A DNA stretch of 64,000 bases from an uncultured Clostridia bacterium (GCA_947246685.1 CAMXSN010000002.1:85485-149484), one strand, 5' to 3'. Shown: positions 19,709 through 29,722, numbered from the stretch's first letter. The notes: generated by a model not told the origin, from the letters alone. Numbers and translations: made by a program.

Positions 19709-22700
19709 ATGGAAAAGTTTACCAAAAAAAGGAATATAGTATACGCGTTCATATGCATAATAGCGGTATTATGCTTGACGATGAGTTGCATAACGGCGGT
19801 AAGCAGGGAGAATAGATCCGCAGACGCGGCGGTAATATCGTCGTATGCGCAAGTGGCAGGCGGCACGGATTTGTTGTTGGCAGATTATAAGACAAGAGAC
19901 AACGTTGTATTCAACGGTAAGGTGCTGAGTGACTTATACGAAAAGATATCGGGAAAAGGCAAAGTATACAACGACGTATTAAAGGATTCTAACTCAGCTA
20001 AAGCGGGCACCGCGCAGGGTTCTATTCACACAGGTTTGGATTCCAATGATATTCGCGGAAACAACAGTGGGCAGAACGTAGTAGTGACTTTAGGCGGATT
20101 GAAATGGTTAGTGACGTCACTGTCGACAGGAACGGACGATAAGGGCAATACTGTGCCTATCGCTACGCTTTGGCTTGTCGACGGACTGTTCAACAGCAAA
20201 TGGAATACGTGGAGCGCGGATAATTTCACGTACGATTATCCGTCGTCGATGTATTCGTCGAGTTACGTAAGGGCGAGACTTCTCAACGGCGTAGCGTCTG
20301 ACGGAAGCGAAGCAAAATATATAGGATCGGCAAACGCAAGTACGCTGACTTCGTTGACAAAAGAAGAAAAACAGACGGATTACGCGCTCAATCCTTTTAT
20401 ACTCAACGCTACAGAGAATGCAGACGGAACGAAAGACAGAAGCAATGGAAGTATAACGGATTTTCTTATCAAGCCTAAGCAGGTATCGTATCAACTTACA
20501 CAAAATATGCGAGAATTGGATACTGCGACAACTAAGAATGGATGGGACAACGGTCAAAACGACGCTTTAGCGGAGATAAATACTGGATGGTATAATAATA
20601 CTGTAAAGGACATTCAGAACAAGTCTGGTGGAGTGGACGGACAGGGATACTACGCTTGGGGTGAAGACTATATATGGTTGCCTAGCTGGTTAGAAACCGG
20701 ATGGAATGTTGGTTCGGGATTCAAAGGTTCCAACGGACTATGGAATACTGATATTGCAATGAGAAGCAGCAGTAATATTTCCAGATTGCGATCAGGACAT
20801 TGCTACGGCGCTCTTAAAGCCTATGGTCTAGAGGCATCGGGCGCATACCATAATTCTGTGGTAGATGCCGCCGAATATTCTGTACGGCCTGCTATACATT
20901 TGAATTTAGCTTCTGCAGATGAGAATTCCGCGACATTGGTGAGCGCGCCTATTGCGACGACCAAGGTCTATGACGGCACGGCTCAGGACGTGTCAGATCA
21001 AAGTTGGTTTACGGCAATTTTCGCGGATAAGTCAAAGATGCAAGTAAGATATGTGGATAATACGGGAAATCCCTCTTCTGTCGTAGACGTGGGAACGTAT
21101 ACGGTAGAGTTTACAATTAAGGATACGGATAAGTTGCAATGGTCTAACGCACCCGACGTAAGCAAAGGCGAAACGGATTTTGTACGTAAGATCAACTTTA
21201 CAATAACTCAAAAGCCAATAACGGTAACGGCGATGCTGGGGAGCGATAAACTACCCAAAGCAGAGTTAGCGGATATAAACGAGATTTGCCCTAATGATTC
21301 GCCTCCGTCCGAGGATTTCCTATATTTTCAATACACCAGCATAGGCAGTACGGCGCCGTATGATTCGCCTATTATGCCAACGGCAAAGGGAGATTATCGA
21401 GCAACGGTAAAGATAAAGAACAGTAATTACAAGACAAAAGAGACGTATTACGTAGACTTCTCAATAAGCGAGAAGAGAGTAGCTATGCCGATTTTTACCA
21501 ATCCTGGCTTGGATAGCTTGGTATATACCGGAACGATGCAGATGTTGACGTTGTCTACGCTAATAGACGGAGTGGAATACGGGGACTATCTAATCATCGA
21601 AAAAGCTAGCGGCGGCGAGAATGCGAATTATGAGTTTGCGGATGACTCGCACAAGACTATTAAAGTAACAAATGCGGGAGAATACGAGCTGGTAATCAAA
21701 CTTAACCAAGAAGCGGGAGCTTGTCGTTGGTTAGACCAAGCGGATGCAAAAGACAGGAAGTTGAAATTTACCGTAGCTCCCAGAACCATAAATTTGGACG
21801 TAACGGACGACAAAGGAAATACGGGTGCGCTCAGCGTAAACGGCGGTAACAAACTCAAAATAATAGCGGAGGCAATGAGCTCTTTTGTTGGTAATGACGG
21901 CGGCACAGTCAAGGCGAAATTCTATGCAAAATACGGAGAAGTGAAGATAGCTTTGACCGAAAGCATAACTATACTAGATGACGATACTATGGAAATCGAG
22001 TTGGGCACGCATGAATTAACGGGCGGAGCAACTTGGAAATTAGTAGTAGAGTCGGAGAATAACAATTACGAATTTGTTACTGACACGGATATAGAAGTTA
22101 AGCAGACGAGCGGTAATACGAAAGTGTCGTGGAGATTGAAGATCGGCGGCGCAGTAAAAGACAGAGTGAGCGCAGAGTTGAGCGACACAGACTTGACGTA
22201 CGGGAAGACGCTGACGTATGACGGAAAGGAGTATGAGTTTGTATTAACACATCCTGACGAATACGAGATAGATAAGACGTTTGGAACGAATGGATACAAG
22301 AATTCAGTAGGGAAGGACGCCGGAAGTTATATAACGGAAGTGCAGCTGAAAGAAAAAGGCACCGGAGATACGATAATCTTCATAATGCGCTGGGAGATTG
22401 AGAAGGCAAAATTCGATCTCAGCGCGGTAAAATGGAAGGGCAACGGACAGTTGGAATATGACAAAGTCAACGGCTCCGAAGCCGTGTTGGAGAACGTGCC
22501 TGAGGGATTGAAACCCATATATCAAGACAACACGGGACAAAACGTGGGAGACAATATCTATGCAAAGATAATTGAATTCCAATTCGACAGTGCATATCCC
22601 GACGTTGCGGACAATTATATCCTGCCCGACGAAACCGATCCGACCACGTATATCGAGGATTCTAGCTCGCCGTTTGAATGGAGCAAGACTTGCTCTATAA

Positions 22701-24991
22701 TCAAGGCGGTCATCAAGACGGGCGGTTGGAAGAATAAGAGCGTAACGGACAGCAACGGAAAAGCGTTTGACGTGTTGGTGTTGAGAGATCCTAGATCCGA
22801 CGGCGGAATTGTGGAATACGAGTATTACGAGACGGATTCCACGGGCAAGATAATAGATCCGACAAAACCGATAAAAGAGAGCGATCTGGTATGGAGCGGA
22901 GAGGAGTCAAAATATTATATAGCCAAGCCTATATTGCAAGACACCAACAACTATGAGTTGGAGAATCCTGAGGCAGTATCTAAGGTATTCCGAATAGGCA
23001 AAGACTTGACGAAAGTGCAGGTGAGCCTGGAAAAGAGCGAGATGGAATACAACAGTAATCCCAGACACGCGAAGATAAAGGTAGCGGACGGCAAGCTGCC
23101 GACGAATGCGTTTGACGTGACGTATTACGAGGGTTATGCAAAGTTAGCAACCGCGCCGACCAACGTGGGCAAGTACAGAGTGGAGATCAGCATAAAGAAC
23201 TCGTATATAGACAAGTACCAAATAGACGGCGAGTTTGAATTTGATTATGAGATAGTCAAGGGCAAGATTGATACTACGTGGAATACGCAGTATAAGCCTC
23301 CGGTACTCAATCTGAAATACGGACAGATCAAAGGGATAGAGTATGAGATAAGAGACGCAGAAGGGAACGTAATAGCAAACGTGAACGACTTGAAGGTAGG
23401 AGAGGAGTACACGATAATAGGAAGGATCAAGGGGGATCAGCAGAACAACTATGAATTTGCGGGAGGAGCGTTGGAGACGCAACCGCAGACGTTTAGTATA
23501 GCGGCGGGAGAAACGTTGAGAGATCCCAACAGTCCCAACCATCCAGCATATCCAACGGTAGATCCGGATTTACCGACGGATCCGGAAGATCCTAGCGACC
23601 CGACAAAGCCTACGGAACCGGGGAAAGAGGGAGATACAGACTTTGCCAAGGTAGGAGAGTTCGTAAAGAAATGGTGGCAGGTAATAGCTAGCGGAGTAAG
23701 TATAGTATTAGCATTCATCTTCTTCGGTAAAGGAATAGGATATGCGAGCAAGCGGAAACAAGCCAAGAGAACTATCGAGAGCAAATACAAGACAGTATAT
23801 GCAACGGGCTTGTTTGGCTTGACTATGACCAATTGGACAGTAATAGCAAGCGTATTGATGGGCGTAGCTGTACTGGGGCTTGTATTTATGATAATAGAGA
23901 AAACGTTATATTCAAAGACGCAGAGAGAACTCGAAGACGCCAAAGACGAATTTGAGCGAAATAAAGAGGACTCTGAAATTCGTCGAAGAGAAGAGGAAGA
24001 TAGAAGACGCGAAGACGAGAACAGGCGCCGCGACGAAGAGATGAAGATGATGTTTATGCACATGATGGGCGGCGCAGGCGCTAATATGGGCAGCGGCGGC
24101 GCGCAAGGAGCGGCGTACACTGTGCAGAGCGGAATAGGAGCGGAAGAGATAAGAGGAATAATATCCGAGACGGTAACGGCGTTACTGCCGGGCGTTCAGC
24201 AGTTGTTGCCCCAACAGGCGTCCTCTTCGTTAAGCGACGAAATGATTAAGTATATAGCTGACAGTCTTAAGGAAAATAAAGAAGAAATACGCAAGAACGA
24301 CGAGACTATAAAGCAGATGATGCGCAATCAAGAAATGCTGATGCACAAGATACTCGAATTATCTGCTCAGAATAACGCGGGGAATACTCAAGTCGTAGAA
24401 AAGATAGTCGAGAAACCTGTAGAGAAGATAGTCGAAAAAGAAGTTCGCGTAGAAGTACCTGTGGAAAAGATTGTCGAGAAAGAAGTAATCAAAGAAGTCA
24501 AAGTCGAGGTGCCCGTCGAAAAGATTGTAGAGAAAGTGGTGGAGAAAGCAGTACCGGTAGCGGCAGCTCCCAAAGCCAAGAAAGAAGTAGCTCCTAGACT
24601 TACTCTTGACGAAGCGTATGAGAAATTGAGTAAGCAACAGAAGAAGTTCTTTGACGGATTGAGAGAATACGCAATGAAGAAAGAAAAGTGTAAGGAGAAG
24701 AAATCGACGTACAATATTTTATTGGGACAGTCATCGGTAAATCCGTTAGTGAAGTTGACGATAAAGAAAGACGTGACTGTAGCGTTGTTCAAGATGGAAG
24801 ACGAGTATTTGAAAGACATAAGACGCAACGCAGGAAGCGACGGAACGAAAGTAAAAGTTAAGGAGACAGAAGTAGCGATAGGAGACGCGCAAGCGTACGC
24901 AACGGCAAAAGAGATGATAGATTTGAGAGAGGATCAGATAGAGAGATATCAGGACTTCCTCAAAGAACAGAGATCTATGAAAAATCGGTAA
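19709..24991 (+). CDS. Giant membrane-anchored surface protein with MBG-like repeats, two C-terminal TMs, VEK-repeat coiled coil and conserved cytoplasmic domain
   Basis: N-terminal TM, DUF6273-like domain (LGGLKWLVTSLS...SVRPAIHLNL), MBG/Ig-like repeats (TKVYDGTAQDVSD), TMs near 23.7-23.9 kb, E/R-rich coil, (VEKIVEK)n. Confidence 0.8.
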   Translation: MEKFTKKRNIVYAFICIIAVLCLTMSCITAVSRENRSADAAVISSYAQVAGGTDLLLADYKTRDNVVFNGKVLSDLYEKISGKGKVYNDVLKDSNSAKAGTAQGSIHTGLDSNDIRGNNSGQNVVVTLGGLKWLVTSLSTGTDDKGNTVPIATLWLVDGLFNSKWNTWSADNFTYDYPSSMYSSSYVRARLLNGVASDGSEAKYIGSANASTLTSLTKEEKQTDYALNPFILNATENADGTKDRSNGSITDFLIKPKQVSYQLTQNMRELDTATTKNGWDNGQNDALAEINTGWYNNTVKDIQNKSGGVDGQGYYAWGEDYIWLPSWLETGWNVGSGFKGSNGLWNTDIAMRSSSNISRLRSGHCYGALKAYGLEASGAYHNSVVDAAEYSVRPAIHLNLASADENSATLVSAPIATTKVYDGTAQDVSDQSWFTAIFADKSKMQVRYVDNTGNPSSVVDVGTYTVEFTIKDTDKLQWSNAPDVSKGETDFVRKINFTITQKPITVTAMLGSDKLPKAELADINEICPNDSPPSEDFLYFQYTSIGSTAPYDSPIMPTAKGDYRATVKIKNSNYKTKETYYVDFSISEKRVAMPIFTNPGLDSLVYTGTMQMLTLSTLIDGVEYGDYLIIEKASGGENANYEFADDSHKTIKVTNAGEYELVIKLNQEAGACRWLDQADAKDRKLKFTVAPRTINLDVTDDKGNTGALSVNGGNKLKIIAEAMSSFVGNDGGTVKAKFYAKYGEVKIALTESITILDDDTMEIELGTHELTGGATWKLVVESENNNYEFVTDTDIEVKQTSGNTKVSWRLKIGGAVKDRVSAELSDTDLTYGKTLTYDGKEYEFVLTHPDEYEIDKTFGTNGYKNSVGKDAGSYITEVQLKEKGTGDTIIFIMRWEIEKAKFDLSAVKWKGNGQLEYDKVNGSEAVLENVPEGLKPIYQDNTGQNVGDNIYAKIIEFQFDSAYPDVADNYILPDETDPTTYIEDSSSPFEWSKTCSIIKAVIKTGGWKNKSVTDSNGKAFDVLVLRDPRSDGGIVEYEYYETDSTGKIIDPTKPIKESDLVWSGEESKYYIAKPILQDTNNYELENPEAVSKVFRIGKDLTKVQVSLEKSEMEYNSNPRHAKIKVADGKLPTNAFDVTYYEGYAKLATAPTNVGKYRVEISIKNSYIDKYQIDGEFEFDYEIVKGKIDTTWNTQYKPPVLNLKYGQIKGIEYEIRDAEGNVIANVNDLKVGEEYTIIGRIKGDQQNNYEFAGGALETQPQTFSIAAGETLRDPNSPNHPAYPTVDPDLPTDPEDPSDPTKPTEPGKEGDTDFAKVGEFVKKWWQVIASGVSIVLAFIFFGKGIGYASKRKQAKRTIESKYKTVYATGLFGLTMTNWTVIASVLMGVAVLGLVFMIIEKTLYSKTQRELEDAKDEFERNKEDSEIRRREEEDRRREDENRRRDEEMKMMFMHMMGGAGANMGSGGAQGAAYTVQSGIGAEEIRGIISETVTALLPGVQQLLPQQASSSLSDEMIKYIADSLKENKEEIRKNDETIKQMMRNQEMLMHKILELSAQNNAGNTQVVEKIVEKPVEKIVEKEVRVEVPVEKIVEKEVIKEVKVEVPVEKIVEKVVEKAVPVAAAPKAKKEVAPRLTLDEAYEKLSKQQKKFFDGLREYAMKKEKCKEKKSTYNILLGQSSVNPLVKLTIKKDVTVALFKMEDEYLKDIRRNAGSDGTKVKVKETEVAIGDAQAYATAKEMIDLREDQIERYQDFLKEQRSMKNR

Positions 24992-25172
24992 ATACTCTAC
25001 AAACTAATTTAATGAGCGTCGGTAGTCAAACCGGCGCTTGTTTTATCTATTATTAGGATTTGGATAGTACACAGAAAAGACATTGTGGGGTAATTTATTG
25101 TAAATAAATTATCATTATGATATGATTATTGTATCAATATTTAATTTTTATTAAAGAAAGTGGAATTATCGA

Positions 25173-26792
25173 ATGAAGATATTTAGAAATCAGCTTTGCC
25201 CGTGTAGGAGCGGGAAAAAATACAAAAATTGTTGTTCAATAAAAAACTATAAAAATAAAGAAAATCTAGAAAAATTGAATAAGTTTTACGCTTCTCTAAA
25301 ATACATAAATGATAGTTTGCTTAAAAGAACAAATTGTATTGATTATATAGATGCAAGTTTTTCAGATACTTTAGATTTATCTATTACTTGCAATGCATTG
25401 AGTTTAATCAAAAGTATCCTGCAAAATAATTGTTACTCAATTACGAACGCACTGAATTTGAGAAATATTATAGAATGCATTACTTTAATAAATATGAACG
25501 AGAAAGGGACAATTTCTGAGCAACAAAAAGAATTATTATCTGAGCAATATAAAATTATCGAATATTATATTTATGTTTTAGATGGAAGTGAAGAGTTTGA
25601 AGAATTAATAGATAAGCAAGATTTGTTACGTCGCTATGAGGAAGGAAAAAACGCTTTTTTTAAAAATGGAGTCAATGAACATAAAATAAAAAAAATTGCG
25701 AAAACGCGTATTCCATTTTTGTGTGAGGAAAAAGTTAATTATAATAAATTAATAAAGATTAATTGTCCCGAATTTCTTGACGATTATGTTATTTTATCTA
25801 AGATCGTTCATCCGTCTAGTTACATACGCATAGAAGATAAAACAAAATATGAAACTATAGTTAAAAAAATCGTTAGAATGCTTTTTGATAGATACTCCAT
25901 TGATAAATGTGGCGATAAGCTATCTTTTGATGACGAGCAAAGCGAAATATATTCAGATTCCAACATTGTAGCGTTGAGATTAAAGGAAATATTAAAGGAA
26001 CAATGTAAAGAATTGTATAGTTTGTCGAATTATTTGAAAGTTAATAAACATAATGAAGAAATAGATTATTTAATCGGTTTGCTTGATGAACTATTGTTAG
26101 TTATATATGATGTAAACACTGATTCTCAATTAGGCTACTGCGAAAATGCAAAAATTAAATATAAGGTAATAGCAGAATTGTTAGCATGTTATAATAATAT
26201 ATTATTAAAATTACTTGATAAATCATTTAAAGGTTACTATTTTAAAATGCTGACGTATCATGAACTCTTAAAAAACGATAAACAGGAAGAATCGGATTTT
26301 GTTGTTGAGAACAGTTTTCAATTGTTTCAGCAACAATTTTCGCAAAGCAGCATAGATAAACATGAATTTGCCAAAAAATTCAAGAAGCCGCTTGGTTATT
26401 TAATGGATGATAAGGGCATCCCTCCAACATATATGTCATTAGTTAAAGAATATTTGGCAAGTCTGTACGGAGAAGAGAGATTTGCAGATAAAAATATTTT
26501 TATTAAAAATTTTATGTTTTTGACATATAAAGAAAGTAATTATATGTCTCATGGAAGCGGTTATTTATATTTTGTAAATATAGGAGCATGGAATGACGAC
26601 GTATCTGTAATTCGATTCATTGATTATGCCGTATGTGAGTTATTAGACAAAATTAGTAATTTATATAAGAAAAATAATAAGTATAAACAAATTCCGGATA
26701 GGTTGGAAAAAAGCGTTAAAATATTGAGACGTCTTTATAATGAAAAAATGTATATGTGTATTGATAATCCTAAAAGAGTTAAAAATAATTGA
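25173..26792 (+). CDS. SEC-C zinc-motif protein of unknown function (possibly DUF5677-like)
   Basis: N-terminal CPCRSGKKYKNCC SEC-C motif; markedly AT-rich gene. Confidence 0.65.
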   Translation: MKIFRNQLCPCRSGKKYKNCCSIKNYKNKENLEKLNKFYASLKYINDSLLKRTNCIDYIDASFSDTLDLSITCNALSLIKSILQNNCYSITNALNLRNIIECITLINMNEKGTISEQQKELLSEQYKIIEYYIYVLDGSEEFEELIDKQDLLRRYEEGKNAFFKNGVNEHKIKKIAKTRIPFLCEEKVNYNKLIKINCPEFLDDYVILSKIVHPSSYIRIEDKTKYETIVKKIVRMLFDRYSIDKCGDKLSFDDEQSEIYSDSNIVALRLKEILKEQCKELYSLSNYLKVNKHNEEIDYLIGLLDELLLVIYDVNTDSQLGYCENAKIKYKVIAELLACYNNILLKLLDKSFKGYYFKMLTYHELLKNDKQEESDFVVENSFQLFQQQFSQSSIDKHEFAKKFKKPLGYLMDDKGIPPTYMSLVKEYLASLYGEERFADKNIFIKNFMFLTYKESNYMSHGSGYLYFVNIGAWNDDVSVIRFIDYAVCELLDKISNLYKKNNKYKQIPDRLEKSVKILRRLYNEKMYMCIDNPKRVKNN

Positions 26793-26925
26793 TTTTTAGC
26801 TGTATATCCATTGTAAAATGTATTTGATGATGGAACAAACATGTTGCCTAATATTAATTAATGTGTTAAAATATAAGCAGTTCATAATGTTACACAAATA
26901 ATATACTCTATTTGGAGGTGATATT

Positions 26926-27144
26926 ATGAATAACATAAAAGAATTGGATAAGGCGAAATTAGCGCTAAATGCTTATCGATTGATTTTGGATTCGCAGTTT
27001 ACTTTTGAACAAGTAGCAAGCAGTTTGAATATATCCGAACGTGAGATATATTATTGGGGCGAAGGCAAACGGTTTCCAAATCTAAGACATGTTTACGTTT
27101 TATCGCAGTTATTCAATGTTCAGATTGAAAGCATCCTTGTTTAA
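26926..27144 (+). CDS. Small helix-turn-helix protein
   Basis: FTFEQVASSLNISEREIYYWGEGKRFPNLRHVYVLSQLFNVQIESIL; GGAGGTGAT RBS. Confidence 0.75.
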   Translation: MNNIKELDKAKLALNAYRLILDSQFTFEQVASSLNISEREIYYWGEGKRFPNLRHVYVLSQLFNVQIESILV

Positions 27145-27163
27145 GGATGCTTTCCTCTTTTTG
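27127..27163 (+). terminator. Terminator overlapping the stop codon of the HTH gene
   Basis: GAAAGCATCCTT-GTTT-AAGGATGCTTTC-CTCTTTTT; TAA stop (27142-27144) lies within the hairpin. Confidence 0.85.
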
Positions 27164-27248
27164 AACAGTTGTGCATTACAAATTCAACAAAAAAATGTTA
27201 TAATCAAATAAAAGATAATAAAAATTGTTATTGAGGGGGATAATTATT

Positions 27249-27563
27249 ATGTCTAAATATACAGTTAAAGAATTGTGGGAAAAGCGTTATAAAAAAACTG
27301 AAGAAGTATACGATTATGCAGGGAGATTAATGAAAAAGTCTGCATGCGGTGATGGAAATAGTTCTTATCAGCCGACTATCGATCATATTAGACCGATTTC
27401 AAATGGTGGAAAATATATTGATGGCAATATAGAAATTTGTCATCGCAAAATCAATGAAGAGAAGGGTGATTCTTTTCCCAATTGGACGGCAAATGATAGG
27501 CATTTTCAAGCTAAAAAGGTGAAAGGCAAATCAAACGAATACGAAATACATGAAATCTTATAA
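27249..27563 (+). CDS. HNH endonuclease-like protein
   Basis: PTIDHIRPISNGGKYIDGNIEICHRKINEEKGDSFPNW, HNH/beta-beta-alpha-metal motif; ATG with GAGGGGG upstream. Confidence 0.8.
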   Translation: MSKYTVKELWEKRYKKTEEVYDYAGRLMKKSACGDGNSSYQPTIDHIRPISNGGKYIDGNIEICHRKINEEKGDSFPNWTANDRHFQAKKVKGKSNEYEIHEIL

Positions 27564-27574
27564 GGAGGTAGAAT

Positions 27575-27751
27575 ATGAGTAAAGGACGTGGAGTATCTGG
27601 CAAAACGCATACCGCACAACAATGCGATGATTATGCCAACCAGAATAATCCGAATAATTCGGCGTATAAAGCCAACAGCAACAATCGCGCAAATCAATGC
27701 AATCCCAACAGCAGCGCATATAAGAGCAGCAGACAAAACAGCGCGAAGTAA
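27575..27751 (+). CDS. 58-aa Asn/Gln/Ser-rich small protein (not in ORF track)
   Basis: Hand translation MSKGRGVSGKTHTAQQCDDYANQNNPNNSAYKANSNNRANQCNPNSSAYKSSRQNSAK; strong RBS AAGGAGG; internal ~17-aa repeat. Confidence 0.8.
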   Translation: MSKGRGVSGKTHTAQQCDDYANQNNPNNSAYKANSNNRANQCNPNSSAYKSSRQNSAK

Positions 27752-27827
27752 TATTATAGCCGACGAAATGTCTGCTATAATATTTGGCGCATTATTAATA
27801 TTATTTCAAAAAATTTTTTCAAATTAA

Positions 27828-27856
27828 TTGACACAGCGATTTTGCCGTCATATAAT
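27828..27856 (+). promoter_or_regulatory. Promoter of asnB T-box transcript
   Basis: TTGACA - 17 nt - TATAAT. Confidence 0.85.
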
Positions 27857-27862
27857 CAAAGT

Positions 27863-28130
27863 GTAAAGCTAAGATTGAGAGAAGTAGTATCAGTCTACTG
27901 CACACAGTGATTCGAGGACAGTGAAAACTCGATTGCAGCCTGAGATGAATAACACTCATGAGCGCAAACCGAAATCGTATTTTGAGAGTAGGAGAGACGG
28001 GGAGGCCCGTTACAGCCCAAGCTTTTGTCAGAAAGTAAAAGTGGTCGATATACCCGTATCGACAAGTTAGGTGGCACCGCGGATAACAGCATTCGTCCTA
28101 AAATAAGGATTAATGCTGTATTTTTTTTGG
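27863..28130 (+). promoter_or_regulatory. T-box riboswitch leader (Asn) upstream of asnB
   Basis: Canonical AGGTGGCACCGCGG at 28069-28082; terminator ACAGCATT..AATGCTGT + T8; candidate AAC specifier at 27951-27953. Confidence 0.93.
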
Positions 28131-28141
28131 AGGTGCGCTAT

Positions 28142-29722
28142 ATGTGTTCGATTATGGGTTATGACGGCAAAGATTTAACGTTGGAGGAGTTCGGTTCTGC
28201 TCTGAACGCCACAATTTCAAGAGGTCCCGACGATACGAGGATAATTGCAAACGATTCGGTGATATTAGGATTTCACCGACTTTCGATAATGGGACTGACC
28301 GACGATGGGATGCAACCTTTTTCGCTCGGCAAAGACATGGTTGTGTGCAACGGTGAAATATACGGTTTTCGTGAGATAAAAGAAAAGTTGCAACCAAAAT
28401 ATACGTTTAAGTCCGACAGCGACTGTGAAATAATATTGCCGCTATATAGGGAATTCGGGCTGGAAACGTTTAAGCGTCTCGACAGCGAGTTCGCTATGAT
28501 ACTGTATGATTCCAAGCATGATAAATTGATTGCGGCGAGAGATCCGATAGGTATCCGACCGTTGTTTTACGGATACGGCAAGAGCGGTAAAATCGCATTT
28601 GCAAGCGAAGCAAAAAACTTGGTTGCATTATGCGACAAGGTCATGCCGTTTCCTCCCGGGCACTATTATATTGACGGCAAATTCGTGCGATATTGCGACG
28701 TGACTAGCGTTGAGGAATACGTCGACGGCAGTTTGGATGAGATATGCGGAAAGATTCACGACAAACTTGTTAAGGGCATAGAAAAACGTTTGGACGCGGA
28801 CGCGCCGTTGGGATTCTTGCTGTCGGGCGGCTTGGATAGTTCGTTGGTTTGTTCGATAGCGCAAAAGTCGCTCGGCAAGCCTATAAAAACTTTTGCGATC
28901 GGTATGAGCGAAGACGCCATAGATCTCAAGTATGCAAAAGAAGTTGCCGAATATATCGGCAGTGACCACAGTGAGATAATTATTACAAAAGACGACGTTC
29001 TGTCGTCTGTGGAAGAAGTAGTAAAGGTTTTGGAAACTTTTGATATCACCACTGTTCGCGCAAGTATAGGTATGTATCTTATATGCAAGGCAATCCGTGA
29101 AAGAACCGACGTGAGAGTATTGCTAACCGGAGAGATTAGCGACGAATTATTCGGTTACAAATATACGGATTTCGCTCCGTCGGCAGAAGAATTTCAAAAA
29201 GAAGCGGTCAAGCGAATAAGCGAACTCTATATGTACGACGTACTTCGCGCAGACAGATGCATATCCGCAAACTCGCTTGAAGCGCGTGTGCCGTTTGGAG
29301 ATTTGGATTTTGTCAAATACGTCATGTCGATTTCACCTTCCAAGAAGCTCAACACTTACGGCAAAGGCAAGTATTTGCTTAGGCGCGCATTCGAGGGGGA
29401 CTATCTGCCGGAATCCATTCTTTACAGAGAAAAAGCCGCCTTTTCCGATGCGGTCGGGCATTCTATGGTGGACTATCTCAAAGAATACGCAGAAAAAAAG
29501 TATTCGGACGAACAGTTTGAGAAATTGAGCGATAAATATTCTTATCACGCTAAACCGTTTACCAAGGAAAGTTTGCTCTACAGGGAAATATTTGAAAAAT
29601 ACTATCCGAAACAGGCAGAGATGATATCTGATTTTTGGATGCCGAATAAATCATGGAAAGGATGCGACGTGTCCGATCCGTCGGCGCGAGTGTTGTCTAA
29701 CTACGGCGATTCGGGAAAATAA
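28142..29722 (+). CDS. asnB: Asparagine synthase (glutamine-hydrolysing)
   Basis: MCSIMGYDG (N-terminal Cys nucleophile), RGPDDTR, LLSGGLDSSLV PP-loop; GGAGG upstream of ATG 28142. Confidence 0.96.
   Translation: MCSIMGYDGKDLTLEEFGSALNATISRGPDDTRIIANDSVILGFHRLSIMGLTDDGMQPFSLGKDMVVCNGEIYGFREIKEKLQPKYTFKSDSDCEIILPLYREFGLETFKRLDSEFAMILYDSKHDKLIAARDPIGIRPLFYGYGKSGKIAFASEAKNLVALCDKVMPFPPGHYYIDGKFVRYCDVTSVEEYVDGSLDEICGKIHDKLVKGIEKRLDADAPLGFLLSGGLDSSLVCSIAQKSLGKPIKTFAIGMSEDAIDLKYAKEVAEYIGSDHSEIIITKDDVLSSVEEVVKVLETFDITTVRASIGMYLICKAIRERTDVRVLLTGEISDELFGYKYTDFAPSAEEFQKEAVKRISELYMYDVLRADRCISANSLEARVPFGDLDFVKYVMSISPSKKLNTYGKGKYLLRRAFEGDYLPESILYREKAAFSDAVGHSMVDYLKEYAEKKYSDEQFEKLSDKYSYHAKPFTKESLLYREIFEKYYPKQAEMISDFWMPNKSWKGCDVSDPSARVLSNYGDSGK

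Noticed and set aside
23449-24828. Minus-strand ORFs of 223, 92 and 146 aa opposite the surface-protein gene
   Set aside because: Translations mirror the VEK and Glu/Arg repeats (FSTIFSTGTST, FDYFFLDNLF); compositional artefacts
25173-27784. Prophage or integrative element
   Set aside because: No integrase, structural, lysis or conjugation genes and no tRNA/att-like ends seen; called only an accessory island
28025-28141. N-terminal extension of the asnB ORF in the track
   Set aside because: Lies in the T-box and terminator; the conserved Met-Cys start is at 28142 with GGAGG upstream
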